From Luteolibacter luteus (lineage in GTDB: Bacteria > Verrucomicrobiota > Verrucomicrobiia > Verrucomicrobiales > Akkermansiaceae), in contig NZ_CP051774.1 of the NCBI RefSeq assembly GCF_012913485.1, forward strand, positions 2,976,001 to 3,040,000: a stretch of 64,000 nt of DNA, in the 5' to 3' direction. Positions within the stretch are counted from its first letter, which is position 1. Every line of letters starts with the position of its first letter. Positions 1 through 6,545 of this stretch are shown piece by piece. The notes under the pieces are model-generated. The model searched no databases. It had not been told where the DNA came from and saw only the letters and a list, made by a program, of their open reading frames with translations. A program made the translations under genes and the position numbers.

Positions 1-796
1 TTCCAGCGGTCGTTGAATTTGAGACCGCGATCTGACTGAGGGGACCAACTCCGGCTGGAGGATTTCGCCCACTGGTTACCGAACCCCATACCCTGACGCT
101 TCCGTCGGTTTTCAAGGCCATGGCACCCTGAGAATAGGCAGCGATCTGTTTTACCTGACCGAGGCCTGAAGGGGGCGAACCCACTACCGCACCCCACACC
201 GCAACCGTGCCATTCGATCTCAACGCGAGGCTAAAGTCGCCGCTGGCAGCCACCTCAACCACCTCGGACAGATATTCGGGTACTTGGACCTTCAAGGGAA
301 CCACGTTCGGATTTACCCCGCCCCACGCTGCAACCGTCCCGTCCTGACGGAGAGCTACCACGTGTTCATATCCTGCTGCGATGGCTGTGACGATGCCAAG
401 GTCCGATGGAACTTGCGGCAAGCTCCCTGAAAACCAGTAATGAACGGAGCCGTCCTGCGTTAGCACGGGACGAACGCCGCCATTTGCCACCAAAGACTTC
501 ACGTCCCCGATGGGACAGAGGGTGGTCGTGCTCGCATCCACCACCCGGGCCGTTCCGTCGCTATAAACCAATCCGGGCCAGTAGCCGGGAGTGAGATTTA
601 CGAGATCCGCATCCTGCTTTTCTTCTATTCTGACCAGCTCGCCATCCATCCAAACCGTGGCATGCCGCTTCCTGGTAATCTCGGAGCCATCATCTCGCTC
701 GACACGCAACTGCGGAGCAGCGCCCGCCGGCAGGGCGGACGCGAGGAGAAGCGAGGACAGGCAAAGCCGGGTGAAGGCAGGGAACTGAAAGTTCAT
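1..796 (-). CDS. Secreted RCC1-repeat (beta-propeller) protein, C-terminus off the window
   Basis: Reading the minus strand from the ATG at 794-796 gives an uninterrupted frame of 265 codons that runs off the left edge. It begins with a typical signal peptide (MNFQFPAFTRLCLSSLLLAS, cleavage near ALPAGAAP). From about residue 100 it repeats a pattern of roughly 50 residues: IAAGYEHVVALRQDGTVAAW, then VAASGDFSLALRSNGTVAVW, then IAAYSQGAMALKTDGSVRVW. This is the signature of RCC1-type seven-bladed propellers, and at least three blades are visible. In bacteria such proteins are mostly exported and of unknown role. Residues 30-95 look like a non-repeat N-terminal domain. The gene is divergent from the leu genes. 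Confidence 0.85.
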   Translation of the reverse strand, partial: MNFQFPAFTRLCLSSLLLASALPAGAAPQLRVERDDGSEITRKRHATVWMDGELVRIEEKQDADLVNLTPGYWPGLVYSDGTARVVDASTTTLCPIGDVKSLVANGGVRPVLTQDGSVHYWFSGSLPQVPSDLGIVTAIAAGYEHVVALRQDGTVAAWGGVNPNVVPLKVQVPEYLSEVVEVAASGDFSLALRSNGTVAVWGAVVGSPPSGLGQVKQIAAYSQGAMALKTDGSVRVWGSVTSGRNPPAGVGPLSQIAVSNSTTAG

Positions 797-972
797 CGGA
801 AACAGGGCAAACGGGACGAAATACCGGAGCGGGTGAGATCCGTGGAAAACGCGCCATGATATCAGGGAGTTTCACCACGCGGCACGTGAAGATTTGAAGA
901 ATTCCGCCCCGGCGGCAAGGCCCGGTACCTTTCCCCTCGACAGGCGGGGCTCTCCGAGGCAGCTTCCGCTCC

Positions 973-1038
973 GTGACGACGAATCTCCGCGGGCTTCTTG
1001 AGCTGCGGCCGCTCCTTCTAGGGCTGGCCACCCGCTGA
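973..1038 (+). CDS. Putative leucine-rich leader peptide of leuA
   Basis: A 21-codon frame starts at GTG 973 and ends at TGA 1036-1038, 97 bases before leuA. The peptide reads MTTNLRGLLELRPLLLGLAT plus R. Eight of 21 residues are Leu, using CTC, CTT, CTG and CTA codons, with seven of them within eleven consecutive codons. Runs of Leu codons in a short frame just ahead of leuA are the hallmark of ribosome-mediated attenuation by charged tRNA-Leu, known from enterobacterial and actinobacterial leu operons. No good Shine-Dalgarno is seen (GAGG lies about 14 bases upstream). The assignment rests on position and composition, so it is probable rather than certain. Confidence 0.55.
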   Translation: MTTNLRGLLELRPLLLGLATR

Positions 1039-1135
1039 GCATTATCTTTTCCTACCGCCGTCTCCGGACCGCCGCATTTTTCCGCGGCACCTTTCCCGTC
1101 TGTTTTGTTTTCTTCATTTTCCCATTTTTCATCCC
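1039..1135 (+). promoter_or_regulatory. Possible leuA attenuator region
   Basis: Between the leader peptide stop and the leuA start lies a GC-rich block with a short hairpin (GCCGC at 1071-1075 pairing with GCGGC at 1084-1088). It is followed by a pyrimidine and T-rich stretch (1091-1131) that contains several T runs. This arrangement fits a weak attenuator terminator. Alternative pairings with the GC-rich codons inside the leader peptide (about 1003-1035) are possible, but I could not establish a unique antiterminator by eye. Confidence 0.35.
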
Positions 1136-2821
1136 GTGAACTCTGCCTCGATTTCGAAGTACCGGCCCTTCCCGCCGGTTCAGTTGCCGGACCGCACTTG
1201 GCCGGACCAGACCATCACCACCGCGCCGATCTGGTGCTCGGTGGACCTCCGCGATGGCAACCAGGCACTACCGCAGCCGATGTCCGTGGAGGAGAAGCTG
1301 GAGTTCTTCGACTTGCTGTGCCGCGTGGGCTTCAAGCAGATCGAGGTGGGATTCCCTTCCGCCGCGGATACGGAGTTCAACTTCCTGCGCCGCCTGATCG
1401 ATGAGAACCGCATCCCGGAGGATGTGACCATCCAGGTGCTGGTGCAGACCCGCGAGCACCTGATCCGCCGCACCTTCGAGGCCATCGATGGCGCGAAGCG
1501 GGCGATCGTCCACATTTACAATTCCACCTCTCCGCTGCAACGCCGGGTGACTTTCAGCGATGCCACGCGCGAACAGATCCGCGACATCGCGATCGAGGGC
1601 GCGAAGCTGGTGAAGGAGCTGGTTCCGACCATCCCGAAGACCGAAGTGGTGCTGCAGTACTCGCCGGAGTCCTTCTCGGATACGGAGCTGGATTTCGCCT
1701 TGGAGTGCTGCAACGGGGTCATCGAGGTCTGGCAGCCAACGCCGGAGAAAAAGATGATCATCAACCTGCCCGACACGGTGCAGTGGACCACGCCAAACAT
1801 CCACGCGGACATGATCGAGTGGATGTGCCGCCACCTGAAGAGACGCGAGTCCCTGATCGTGTCCCTGCACACCCACAATGACCGCGGCACCGGCACCGCG
1901 GCGACCGAGTTGGGCCTGATGGCCGGCGCGGATCGCGTGGAAGGCACGCTCTTCGGCAATGGCGAACGCACCGGGAATCTGGACATCGTGAACGTGGCGC
2001 TGAACATGAACAGCCACGGCATCCCGACCGGCCTCGATTTCTCCGACCTGACAGCGCTGCGCGAAGTCTATGAGCGGGTGACCCGCATGACCGTGGGCGA
2101 GCGCCATCCCTACGCGGGCGAACTGGTCTTCACGGCTTTCTCCGGCTCCCACCAGGATGCAATCAAGAAGGGCCTGGACCGCCGTGAGAAGGAGATCAAG
2201 GACAACCCGGAAATCGCCTGGGGCGTCCCTTACCTCACGATCGATCCGCAGGACATCGGCCGTTCCTACGAGGCGATCATCCGCATCAACTCGCAGTCCG
2301 GGAAGGGCGGCATCGCCTACATCCTGGACCGCGAACACGGCCTCGACCTGCCGAAGACGATGCACCCGCAGGTCGGCAAGCGCATCTACGACCTCGCCGA
2401 CGAGCTGGGCCGCGAGCTGACACCGGACGAGATCCGGGATGCCTTCCACCGGCTCTTCGCCAATGTGGAGCTGCCGCTTTCCGTGAAGGACTACGAGCTG
2501 GTGCACCACACCACGGAGCGCGGCCAGGTAGCCTGTACGGCAACCATCGTACTTCATGGCGAAGAGAAGCAGATCCACGGCATGGGCAACGGCCCGATCA
2601 ATGCCTTCGTCCATGCGATGGAAAGCGCGGGCATGAAGGACTTCAAGGTGACCGACTACCGTTCGCACGCGGTCCGGGGCGGTTCCGATGCAAGTGCTGC
2701 GGCCTACGTCCAGGTCCAGCATGACGATGGCCGGATCCTCTGGGGCTGCGGGATCGATCCTTCGATCGAGATGGCAGGCCTAAAGGCGCTGGTGACGGCG
2801 TGGAACTTGCTGAGAGCCTGA
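1136..2821 (+). CDS. leuA: 2-isopropylmalate synthase, type 2
   Basis: The enzyme condenses acetyl-CoA with 2-oxoisovalerate in the first committed step of leucine synthesis, in the cytoplasm. The 561-residue length and the N-terminal segment before the barrel match the long (actinobacterial-style) LeuA subfamily. Visible landmarks are SVDLRDGNQAL (residues 35-45, the catalytic/metal-binding motif of the DRE-TIM family), the metal-binding HTHNDRG near residue 245, GNGERTGN soon after, and a C-terminal regulatory domain carrying RGGSDASAAAYVQVQ. The start is GTG at 1136; no other in-frame start is closer to the barrel without losing conserved sequence. The gene stands alone, and a strong terminator follows. 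The Leu-rich leader upstream suggests attenuation control; end-product inhibition via the C-terminal domain is known for the family. Confidence 0.96.
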   Translation: MNSASISKYRPFPPVQLPDRTWPDQTITTAPIWCSVDLRDGNQALPQPMSVEEKLEFFDLLCRVGFKQIEVGFPSAADTEFNFLRRLIDENRIPEDVTIQVLVQTREHLIRRTFEAIDGAKRAIVHIYNSTSPLQRRVTFSDATREQIRDIAIEGAKLVKELVPTIPKTEVVLQYSPESFSDTELDFALECCNGVIEVWQPTPEKKMIINLPDTVQWTTPNIHADMIEWMCRHLKRRESLIVSLHTHNDRGTGTAATELGLMAGADRVEGTLFGNGERTGNLDIVNVALNMNSHGIPTGLDFSDLTALREVYERVTRMTVGERHPYAGELVFTAFSGSHQDAIKKGLDRREKEIKDNPEIAWGVPYLTIDPQDIGRSYEAIIRINSQSGKGGIAYILDREHGLDLPKTMHPQVGKRIYDLADELGRELTPDEIRDAFHRLFANVELPLSVKDYELVHHTTERGQVACTATIVLHGEEKQIHGMGNGPINAFVHAMESAGMKDFKVTDYRSHAVRGGSDASAAAYVQVQHDDGRILWGCGIDPSIEMAGLKALVTAWNLLRA

Positions 2822-2830
2822 GTTTTCCTG

Positions 2831-2868
2831 AAAGCCCCGGAGTGGCGCGGCCGCTCCGGGGCCTTTTC
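2831..2868 (+). terminator. Rho-independent terminator of leuA
   Basis: A nine-base stem, GCCCCGGAG (2834-2842) with CTCCGGGGC (2854-2862), is followed by C and TTTT. It begins about 12 bases after the leuA stop codon. Confidence 0.85.
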
Positions 2869-2971
2869 TTTGCGGGCAGGGGCCGATCCGCCCAAAGCGC
2901 AAATGCAGCATGCTGAGGCTGCCGAGACGGCATTGGGTGGAAAGCAGGGCGGGGTGGTAAGACTTCCGCCG

Positions 2972-3622
2972 ATGAAAACGATCGCACCCGAGCAACTGGT
3001 GGAGCAATTGAGCTGGCGCTACGCCACCAAACAATTCGACGCGGACCGCAAGGTTCCCGCGGAGCAATGGTCGGCGCTTGAGCAGGCCCTGCTCCTTTCC
3101 CCCTCAAGCTTGGGCATGCAGCAATGGGCCTTCGTGGTGGTGGAGAATCCGGTGGTGCGCGAGGAGCTAAAGGCCGCCTCCTGGGGCCAATCCCAGATTA
3201 CCGACGCCTCGCACCTCGTCGTCTTCGCCGCCAAGAAGGACGTCACCGAGAAGGACGTGGGCCACTACATGGAACGGATCGCGGAAGTCCGCGGCGTCTC
3301 CCAAGAAGATCTTTCCGGCTTCCGCGGCATGATCACCGGTAGCATCCTTCAGGGAAAAAGCGCTGCCGAACGTGCTGTGTGGACTTCCCGGCAGGTTTAC
3401 ATCCCCATCGGCGTGCTGCTCACGAGTGCCGCACTGATGGGCCTTGATGCCTGTCCCATGGAAGGCATCGACCCGAGCGCGTACGACCGGATTCTGGGTC
3501 TGGGTGAGAAGGATCTTACAGCGCTGGCCGTGGTCGCCGTCGGCTATCGTTCGAATGAGGACGGCTACTCAAAATTGCCGAAGGTTCGCTTCACCGAGGA
3601 AGAAGTGATTCTTCACGTGTAA
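2972..3622 (+). CDS. NAD(P)H-dependent oxidoreductase, nitroreductase (NfsB-like) family
   Basis: A 216-residue FMN enzyme of the nitroreductase fold, expected to act as a homodimer in the cytoplasm on nitro- or quinone-type acceptors; the physiological substrate cannot be read from sequence. Family landmarks are the N-terminal RYATKQFDADRKV (FMN phosphate-binding Arg/Lys), LSPSSLGMQQW (FMN-contacting), and the C-terminal ALVVVA-like strand followed by GYRSNEDGYSKLPKVR. The start is the ATG at 2972, because the reading frame upstream (from 2870) contains the leuA terminator and low-complexity sequence, while MKTIAPEQLVEQLSWRYATK matches the usual N-terminus. It is separated from leuA by the terminator, so it is probably a single-gene unit. 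Confidence 0.9.
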   Translation: MKTIAPEQLVEQLSWRYATKQFDADRKVPAEQWSALEQALLLSPSSLGMQQWAFVVVENPVVREELKAASWGQSQITDASHLVVFAAKKDVTEKDVGHYMERIAEVRGVSQEDLSGFRGMITGSILQGKSAAERAVWTSRQVYIPIGVLLTSAALMGLDACPMEGIDPSAYDRILGLGEKDLTALAVVAVGYRSNEDGYSKLPKVRFTEEEVILHV

Positions 3623-3693
3623 TCGGATCGCGCCCGAAAAAATTCCGCGAAAACCAGTTGCGCGAGAATGGATCGGTGCGACTGGTATCTCCA

Positions 3694-3823
3694 GAGCCGG
3701 ACGAGCCGAATCACTCAAAATCGTGAAGCCCAATGGGGCCCAACGAAGATTCGGGGAATCGCCCGGCTCACCTTTTTTCTCCAGACGCCTGCTTCCGGAA
3801 ACGGACAGGCGCTTCTGGTTTTT
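3694..3823 (+). ncRNA. Structured RNA with terminator, copy A (upstream of first YbaK-like gene)
   Basis: Nested stems can be drawn: GAGCCGG 3694-3700 with CCGGCTC 3763-3769; CCGAATC 3706-3712 with GATTCGG 3748-3754; TCGT 3721-3724 with ACGA 3743-3746; GCCC 3728-3731 with GGGC 3736-3739 closing an AATG loop. A terminator follows (CCAGACGCCTG 3781-3791 pairing with CAGGCG 3806-3811 and TCTGG 3814-3818, then TTTTT). A second copy at 4479-4606 keeps all four stems, with three compensatory double changes, so the fold is supported by covariation. It could be an independent small RNA of about 130 bases or an attenuating leader. A conserved TTGCGC about 25 bases upstream of the first stem might be a -35 box. 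Confidence 0.65.
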
Positions 3824-3949
3824 AGCGACAGGCTCCGAGGCTGATTTGACGTCGCTGCCAGCGGGGCTACGGGTACCTTTCCAAGATTCCCAAAAACCCG
3901 CCGGATCGTCGCCGGCTCCGGCGCAACCACGGAAAGCGAGGGTATTCCG

Positions 3950-4411
3950 ATGCTAGCGAAATCACTGAGAGACTACCTCGACCACAACAAGATCAAGTAC
4001 CTTACCATTACTCATTCGCGCGCCTTCACCGCACAGGAGGTAGCGGAGTGCGCTCATATCCCCGGTAGCATTCTGGCGAAGACGGTGATGGTCGAAATCG
4101 ATGGCCAGATGGCCATGGCGGTGGTCCCGGCAAACCACCGGGTCCGCCTCGACGACCTCCGCGGCCTCATTCATACGAATGATGTGAGGCTGATGCGCGA
4201 GGATGAATTCAGACGCCAGTTCCCCGATTGCGAGGTGGGGGCCATCCCGCCCTTTGGCAATCTCTACGACATCCCGGTATTCGTTTCTCCCGAGCTCGCG
4301 GATGTCGGTGATCTCGCCTTCAACGCGGGATCGCATACCGAAACGATCAAGATGCGCTGGGCGGACTTTGAACGTCTGGTGAATCCCCGCGTTGCGAAAT
4401 TCGCGACGTGA
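3950..4411 (+). CDS. YbaK/EbsC-type aminoacyl-tRNA deacylase, first tandem copy
   Basis: A 153-residue stand-alone YbaK/ProRS-associated editing domain. Members hydrolyse mischarged aminoacyl-tRNAs (for example Cys-tRNA-Pro), acting in trans on tRNA in the cytoplasm. Visible landmarks are AKTVMVEIDG (residues 43-52, with the conserved Lys), AMAVVPANHRV, the glycine/proline loop GAIPPFGN before a beta-strand ending in VSPELAD, and FNAGSHTETIKM near the C-terminus. Which tRNA it edits cannot be told. The start is the ATG at 3950, 8 bases after GAGG. The gene and its whole upstream region are duplicated at 4412-5189; the two proteins are about two-thirds identical by eye. A TTGACG at 3846 aligns with the promoter of copy two, but the -10 here is weak. 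Confidence 0.85.
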   Translation: MLAKSLRDYLDHNKIKYLTITHSRAFTAQEVAECAHIPGSILAKTVMVEIDGQMAMAVVPANHRVRLDDLRGLIHTNDVRLMREDEFRRQFPDCEVGAIPPFGNLYDIPVFVSPELADVGDLAFNAGSHTETIKMRWADFERLVNPRVAKFAT

Positions 4412-4478
4412 CAAGCGCGCGATGTTTTTTCTCAAAAAGCATTTGCGCGGATCAAAAGCTGAACGACTTGTATTCCTA

Positions 4479-4606
4479 GAACCGGACGATCCTGAATCGC
4501 TACATATTGTGAAGTCCATTTAGGGACCAACAATGATTCGGAGATATCGCCCGGTTCGCCTTTGTACGACGCCTGCTTTCCCCCATGAAAGCGGGCGTTT
4601 TGTTTT
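4479..4606 (+). ncRNA. Structured RNA with terminator, copy B (upstream of second YbaK-like gene)
   Basis: This is the homologue of the RNA at 3694-3823. Stems: GAACCGG 4479-4485 with CCGGTTC 4551-4557; CTGAATC 4492-4498 with GATTCGG 4535-4541; ATTGT 4506-4510 with ACAAT 4530-4534; GTCC 4514-4517 with GGAC 4524-4527. The terminator is an 11-base stem (CGCCTGCTTTC 4570-4580 with GAAAGCGGGCG 4587-4597) followed by TTTTGTTTT. Relative to copy A, one G-C pair became A-U in the outer stem, and one C-G pair became U-A in each of the third and fourth stems. Because a good promoter for the downstream gene begins after the terminator, an independent small RNA is at least as likely as a leader. Confidence 0.65.
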
Positions 4607-4621
4607 CCGCCCTTGGCTGAT

Positions 4622-4650
4622 TTGACCGGGCCCGGCTGCGGGCCTATGAT
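4622..4650 (+). promoter_or_regulatory. Sigma-70-type promoter of second YbaK-like gene
   Basis: TTGACC at 4622-4627 and TATGAT at 4645-4650 are separated by 17 bases. Transcription would begin near 4657, leaving a leader of about 70 bases before the ATG at 4728. It lies just downstream of the terminator of RNA copy B. Confidence 0.7.
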
Positions 4651-4727
4651 TGAATGTCCAGAACTCAGAAAAAACCTGCCGGGTCCGCTCCCAACTCCGG
4701 CGCAACACGGAAAGCGAGGGTATTCCG

Positions 4728-5189
4728 ATGCTAGCAAAATCACTGAGAGCGTATCTCGACCAGAGAAAGGTCAAATACATCACCATCACCCACTCGCGCG
4801 CCTTTACCGCGACAGAAGTGGCGGAGTCCGCGCACATCCCGAGCAGCATGTTGGCGAAGACCGTGATGGTGGTGATCGATGGCGCGATGGCGATGGCCGT
4901 GGTGCCTGCGAACCAGCGGGTGAAATTGGAGGACATCCGCGAACTGGCACACACCGATGACGTGCGGCTGGCCCATGAAGACGAATTCAAGAGCTTCTTC
5001 CCGGACTGCGAAGCGGGCGCAATGCCGCCTTTCGGCAACCTTTACGACATGTCGATCTATGTATCGCCAAAATTGGCGGACGAAGGAGAGATCGCATTCA
5101 ACGCCGGGTCTCACACCGAAGCGATCCGGATGTCTTGGGCCGACTTTGACCGGCTGGTGAAGCCGCGCGTGGCACCGATCACCGCATGA
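4728..5189 (+). CDS. YbaK/EbsC-type aminoacyl-tRNA deacylase, second tandem copy
   Basis: A 153-residue paralogue of the protein at 3950-4411 with the same landmarks: AKTVMVVIDGAMAMAVVPAN, DCEAGAMPPFGNLYD, VSPKLADEGEIAFNAGSHTE. The frame is open upstream to about 4650, but the ATG at 4728 is chosen because MLAKSLR and the 25 bases before it (including GAGG) are nearly identical to copy one. The expected role is trans-editing of mischarged tRNA. It has its own promoter at 4622-4650 and a bidirectional terminator after it. Retention of both copies, with divergence at many surface positions (EFRRQF versus EFKSFF), suggests different substrates or regulation; this is inference. Confidence 0.85.
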   Translation: MLAKSLRAYLDQRKVKYITITHSRAFTATEVAESAHIPSSMLAKTVMVVIDGAMAMAVVPANQRVKLEDIRELAHTDDVRLAHEDEFKSFFPDCEAGAMPPFGNLYDMSIYVSPKLADEGEIAFNAGSHTEAIRMSWADFDRLVKPRVAPITA

Positions 5190-5216
5190 TGGATCCATTT
5201 CCGTGACAATGGCAGG

Positions 5217-5246
5217 GAAGGCCGTCGCCTCCGGGCGGCGGCCTTC
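5217..5246. terminator. Bidirectional hairpin terminator between convergent genes
   Basis: A 13-base stem (GAAGGCCGTCGCC 5217-5229 with GGCGGCGGCCTTC 5234-5246) lies between the second YbaK-like gene and the convergent gene ending at 5252. There is no long T run, but position and stem strength fit a shared terminator. Confidence 0.6.
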
Positions 5247-5251
5247 GCGCG

Positions 5252-6421
5252 TCAGCGGGAACCCATGCGGATGGCTTCTTCGATGAAGGGCATGAGCTGG
5301 CGGATGACTTTCCTGCGCGGTTCCAAGTCCGGGGTCGTTTCGCGGAGGCCGTTCCGCAGCCGCATCTCGATCACACCATCGCCGATGTCGCCCTGCACAA
5401 GCTTCTGCGCGCTCAGGGCAGCGACCACCGCCTTGGCTTTGAAGGGTTCCTCCGGCGGGCGATCGAAAAGGATGATCTTGAAGGCATTCTCCACCTGATA
5501 CTCCGGCTGGATTTTCTCGAAGATCTTCGCAAGCAGCGCGGCATTGTTTCCCGTGTGATGATGGACGCAAACGCGCGAGCTCATCCATGCCAGCAGGGCG
5601 AGGCCAGCGGCTTCCGAATCGCGGGTGACGGGAGAGCGGCTGATCACCTTGGCCCGGAGCTGATCGAGCTCCTTGGCATAGGTTTCTCGTCCCGAGATCT
5701 CACAGTAGCGGGCAAAGATGTGACAGGAGGCAAGCCGGAGCATCAGCTCACGCTTCGAGCTTTGTTCACGCTCGATGCAGATTTGAAGCTGAGGCTCGGT
5801 CTTCGCCTTCGACCATTCCATGTGGGGCGTCTTCTGATCCCGGCCTGTCAGGGGATTTACCGCGTGACGATTCGCATAGTGGAGATCTTTCTGATGCTCG
5901 CGACCCATGGCCTCACGGGTGCTCTTGACCTCGGCTTCCATCCTCACGCGGTCGTGATCCGCTTTGAGGACTCCATTGACGATGGCGTGAAGCTGCAGCA
6001 GCGCGATCCGTTCCTTCAAAGCGGGCGCGGTGTTCGCGGCACCGAGGATCGCCGCGGCGGCTTCCTCCTCGTGTTGCTGATCGACGGCGCCAACGGCACG
6101 AACGCAGAGATAAGCTTTATCCGGTGCCAACCAACCTGCGACGGGAGGCATCTTCACGGCGATCCTCTCCAAGCTGGCGATGGTCATCTCTGCAGCAGCC
6201 ACTTTCTGCTCACCGCCATCGTCGGAAGCAAAGACCGCGACTCCATCGGCAATATCGAAGCGGAGATAGGGAAGCATCACCACGCTGCCATCCGACTTCT
6301 CGACCTGCATCGGCACCCGAGCTTCGTCCTGGCCGGAGGCAGGCGAGCAAGCGAAGCCGCCGATGGCCAGGGCGGCAGCGAATCCAGAAAGATGGCGTCC
6401 AGATTTTCGGAGAGAACTCAT
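5252..6421 (-). CDS. Secreted protein of unknown function
   Basis: I do not recognise this 389-residue protein. The chosen ATG at 6421 gives an export signal: MSSLRKSGRHLSGFAAALAI followed by GGFACSPASGQ; the Cys in GGFAC could also be a lipobox. An in-frame extension of 16 codons upstream has no signal character. The mature part opens with a short beta-rich stretch (residues about 30-75, VEKSDGSVVMLPYLRF), then becomes largely helical with many charged residues. It contains a segment rich in Cys and His (CHIFARYCEISGRE, RVCVHHHTGNN) that might bind a metal or haem. No catalytic motif is evident. It is convergent with the YbaK-like gene and co-directional with recJ, 124 bases downstream of the recJ stop codon. 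Confidence 0.7.
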   Translation of the reverse strand: MSSLRKSGRHLSGFAAALAIGGFACSPASGQDEARVPMQVEKSDGSVVMLPYLRFDIADGVAVFASDDGGEQKVAAAEMTIASLERIAVKMPPVAGWLAPDKAYLCVRAVGAVDQQHEEEAAAAILGAANTAPALKERIALLQLHAIVNGVLKADHDRVRMEAEVKSTREAMGREHQKDLHYANRHAVNPLTGRDQKTPHMEWSKAKTEPQLQICIEREQSSKRELMLRLASCHIFARYCEISGRETYAKELDQLRAKVISRSPVTRDSEAAGLALLAWMSSRVCVHHHTGNNAALLAKIFEKIQPEYQVENAFKIILFDRPPEEPFKAKAVVAALSAQKLVQGDIGDGVIEMRLRNGLRETTPDLEPRRKVIRQLMPFIEEAIRMGSR

Positions 6422-6545
6422 TGCAGGGGAAATCCCCTTATCCGTGCAGAAATCGGAGAGAGCCCACAAGCTTCAGACACACCCATGCCGGTGTTTTGAC
6501 ATTCCTTTGACATATGACGCCCGTCCCAAGGGGCATCCGCAGGGG

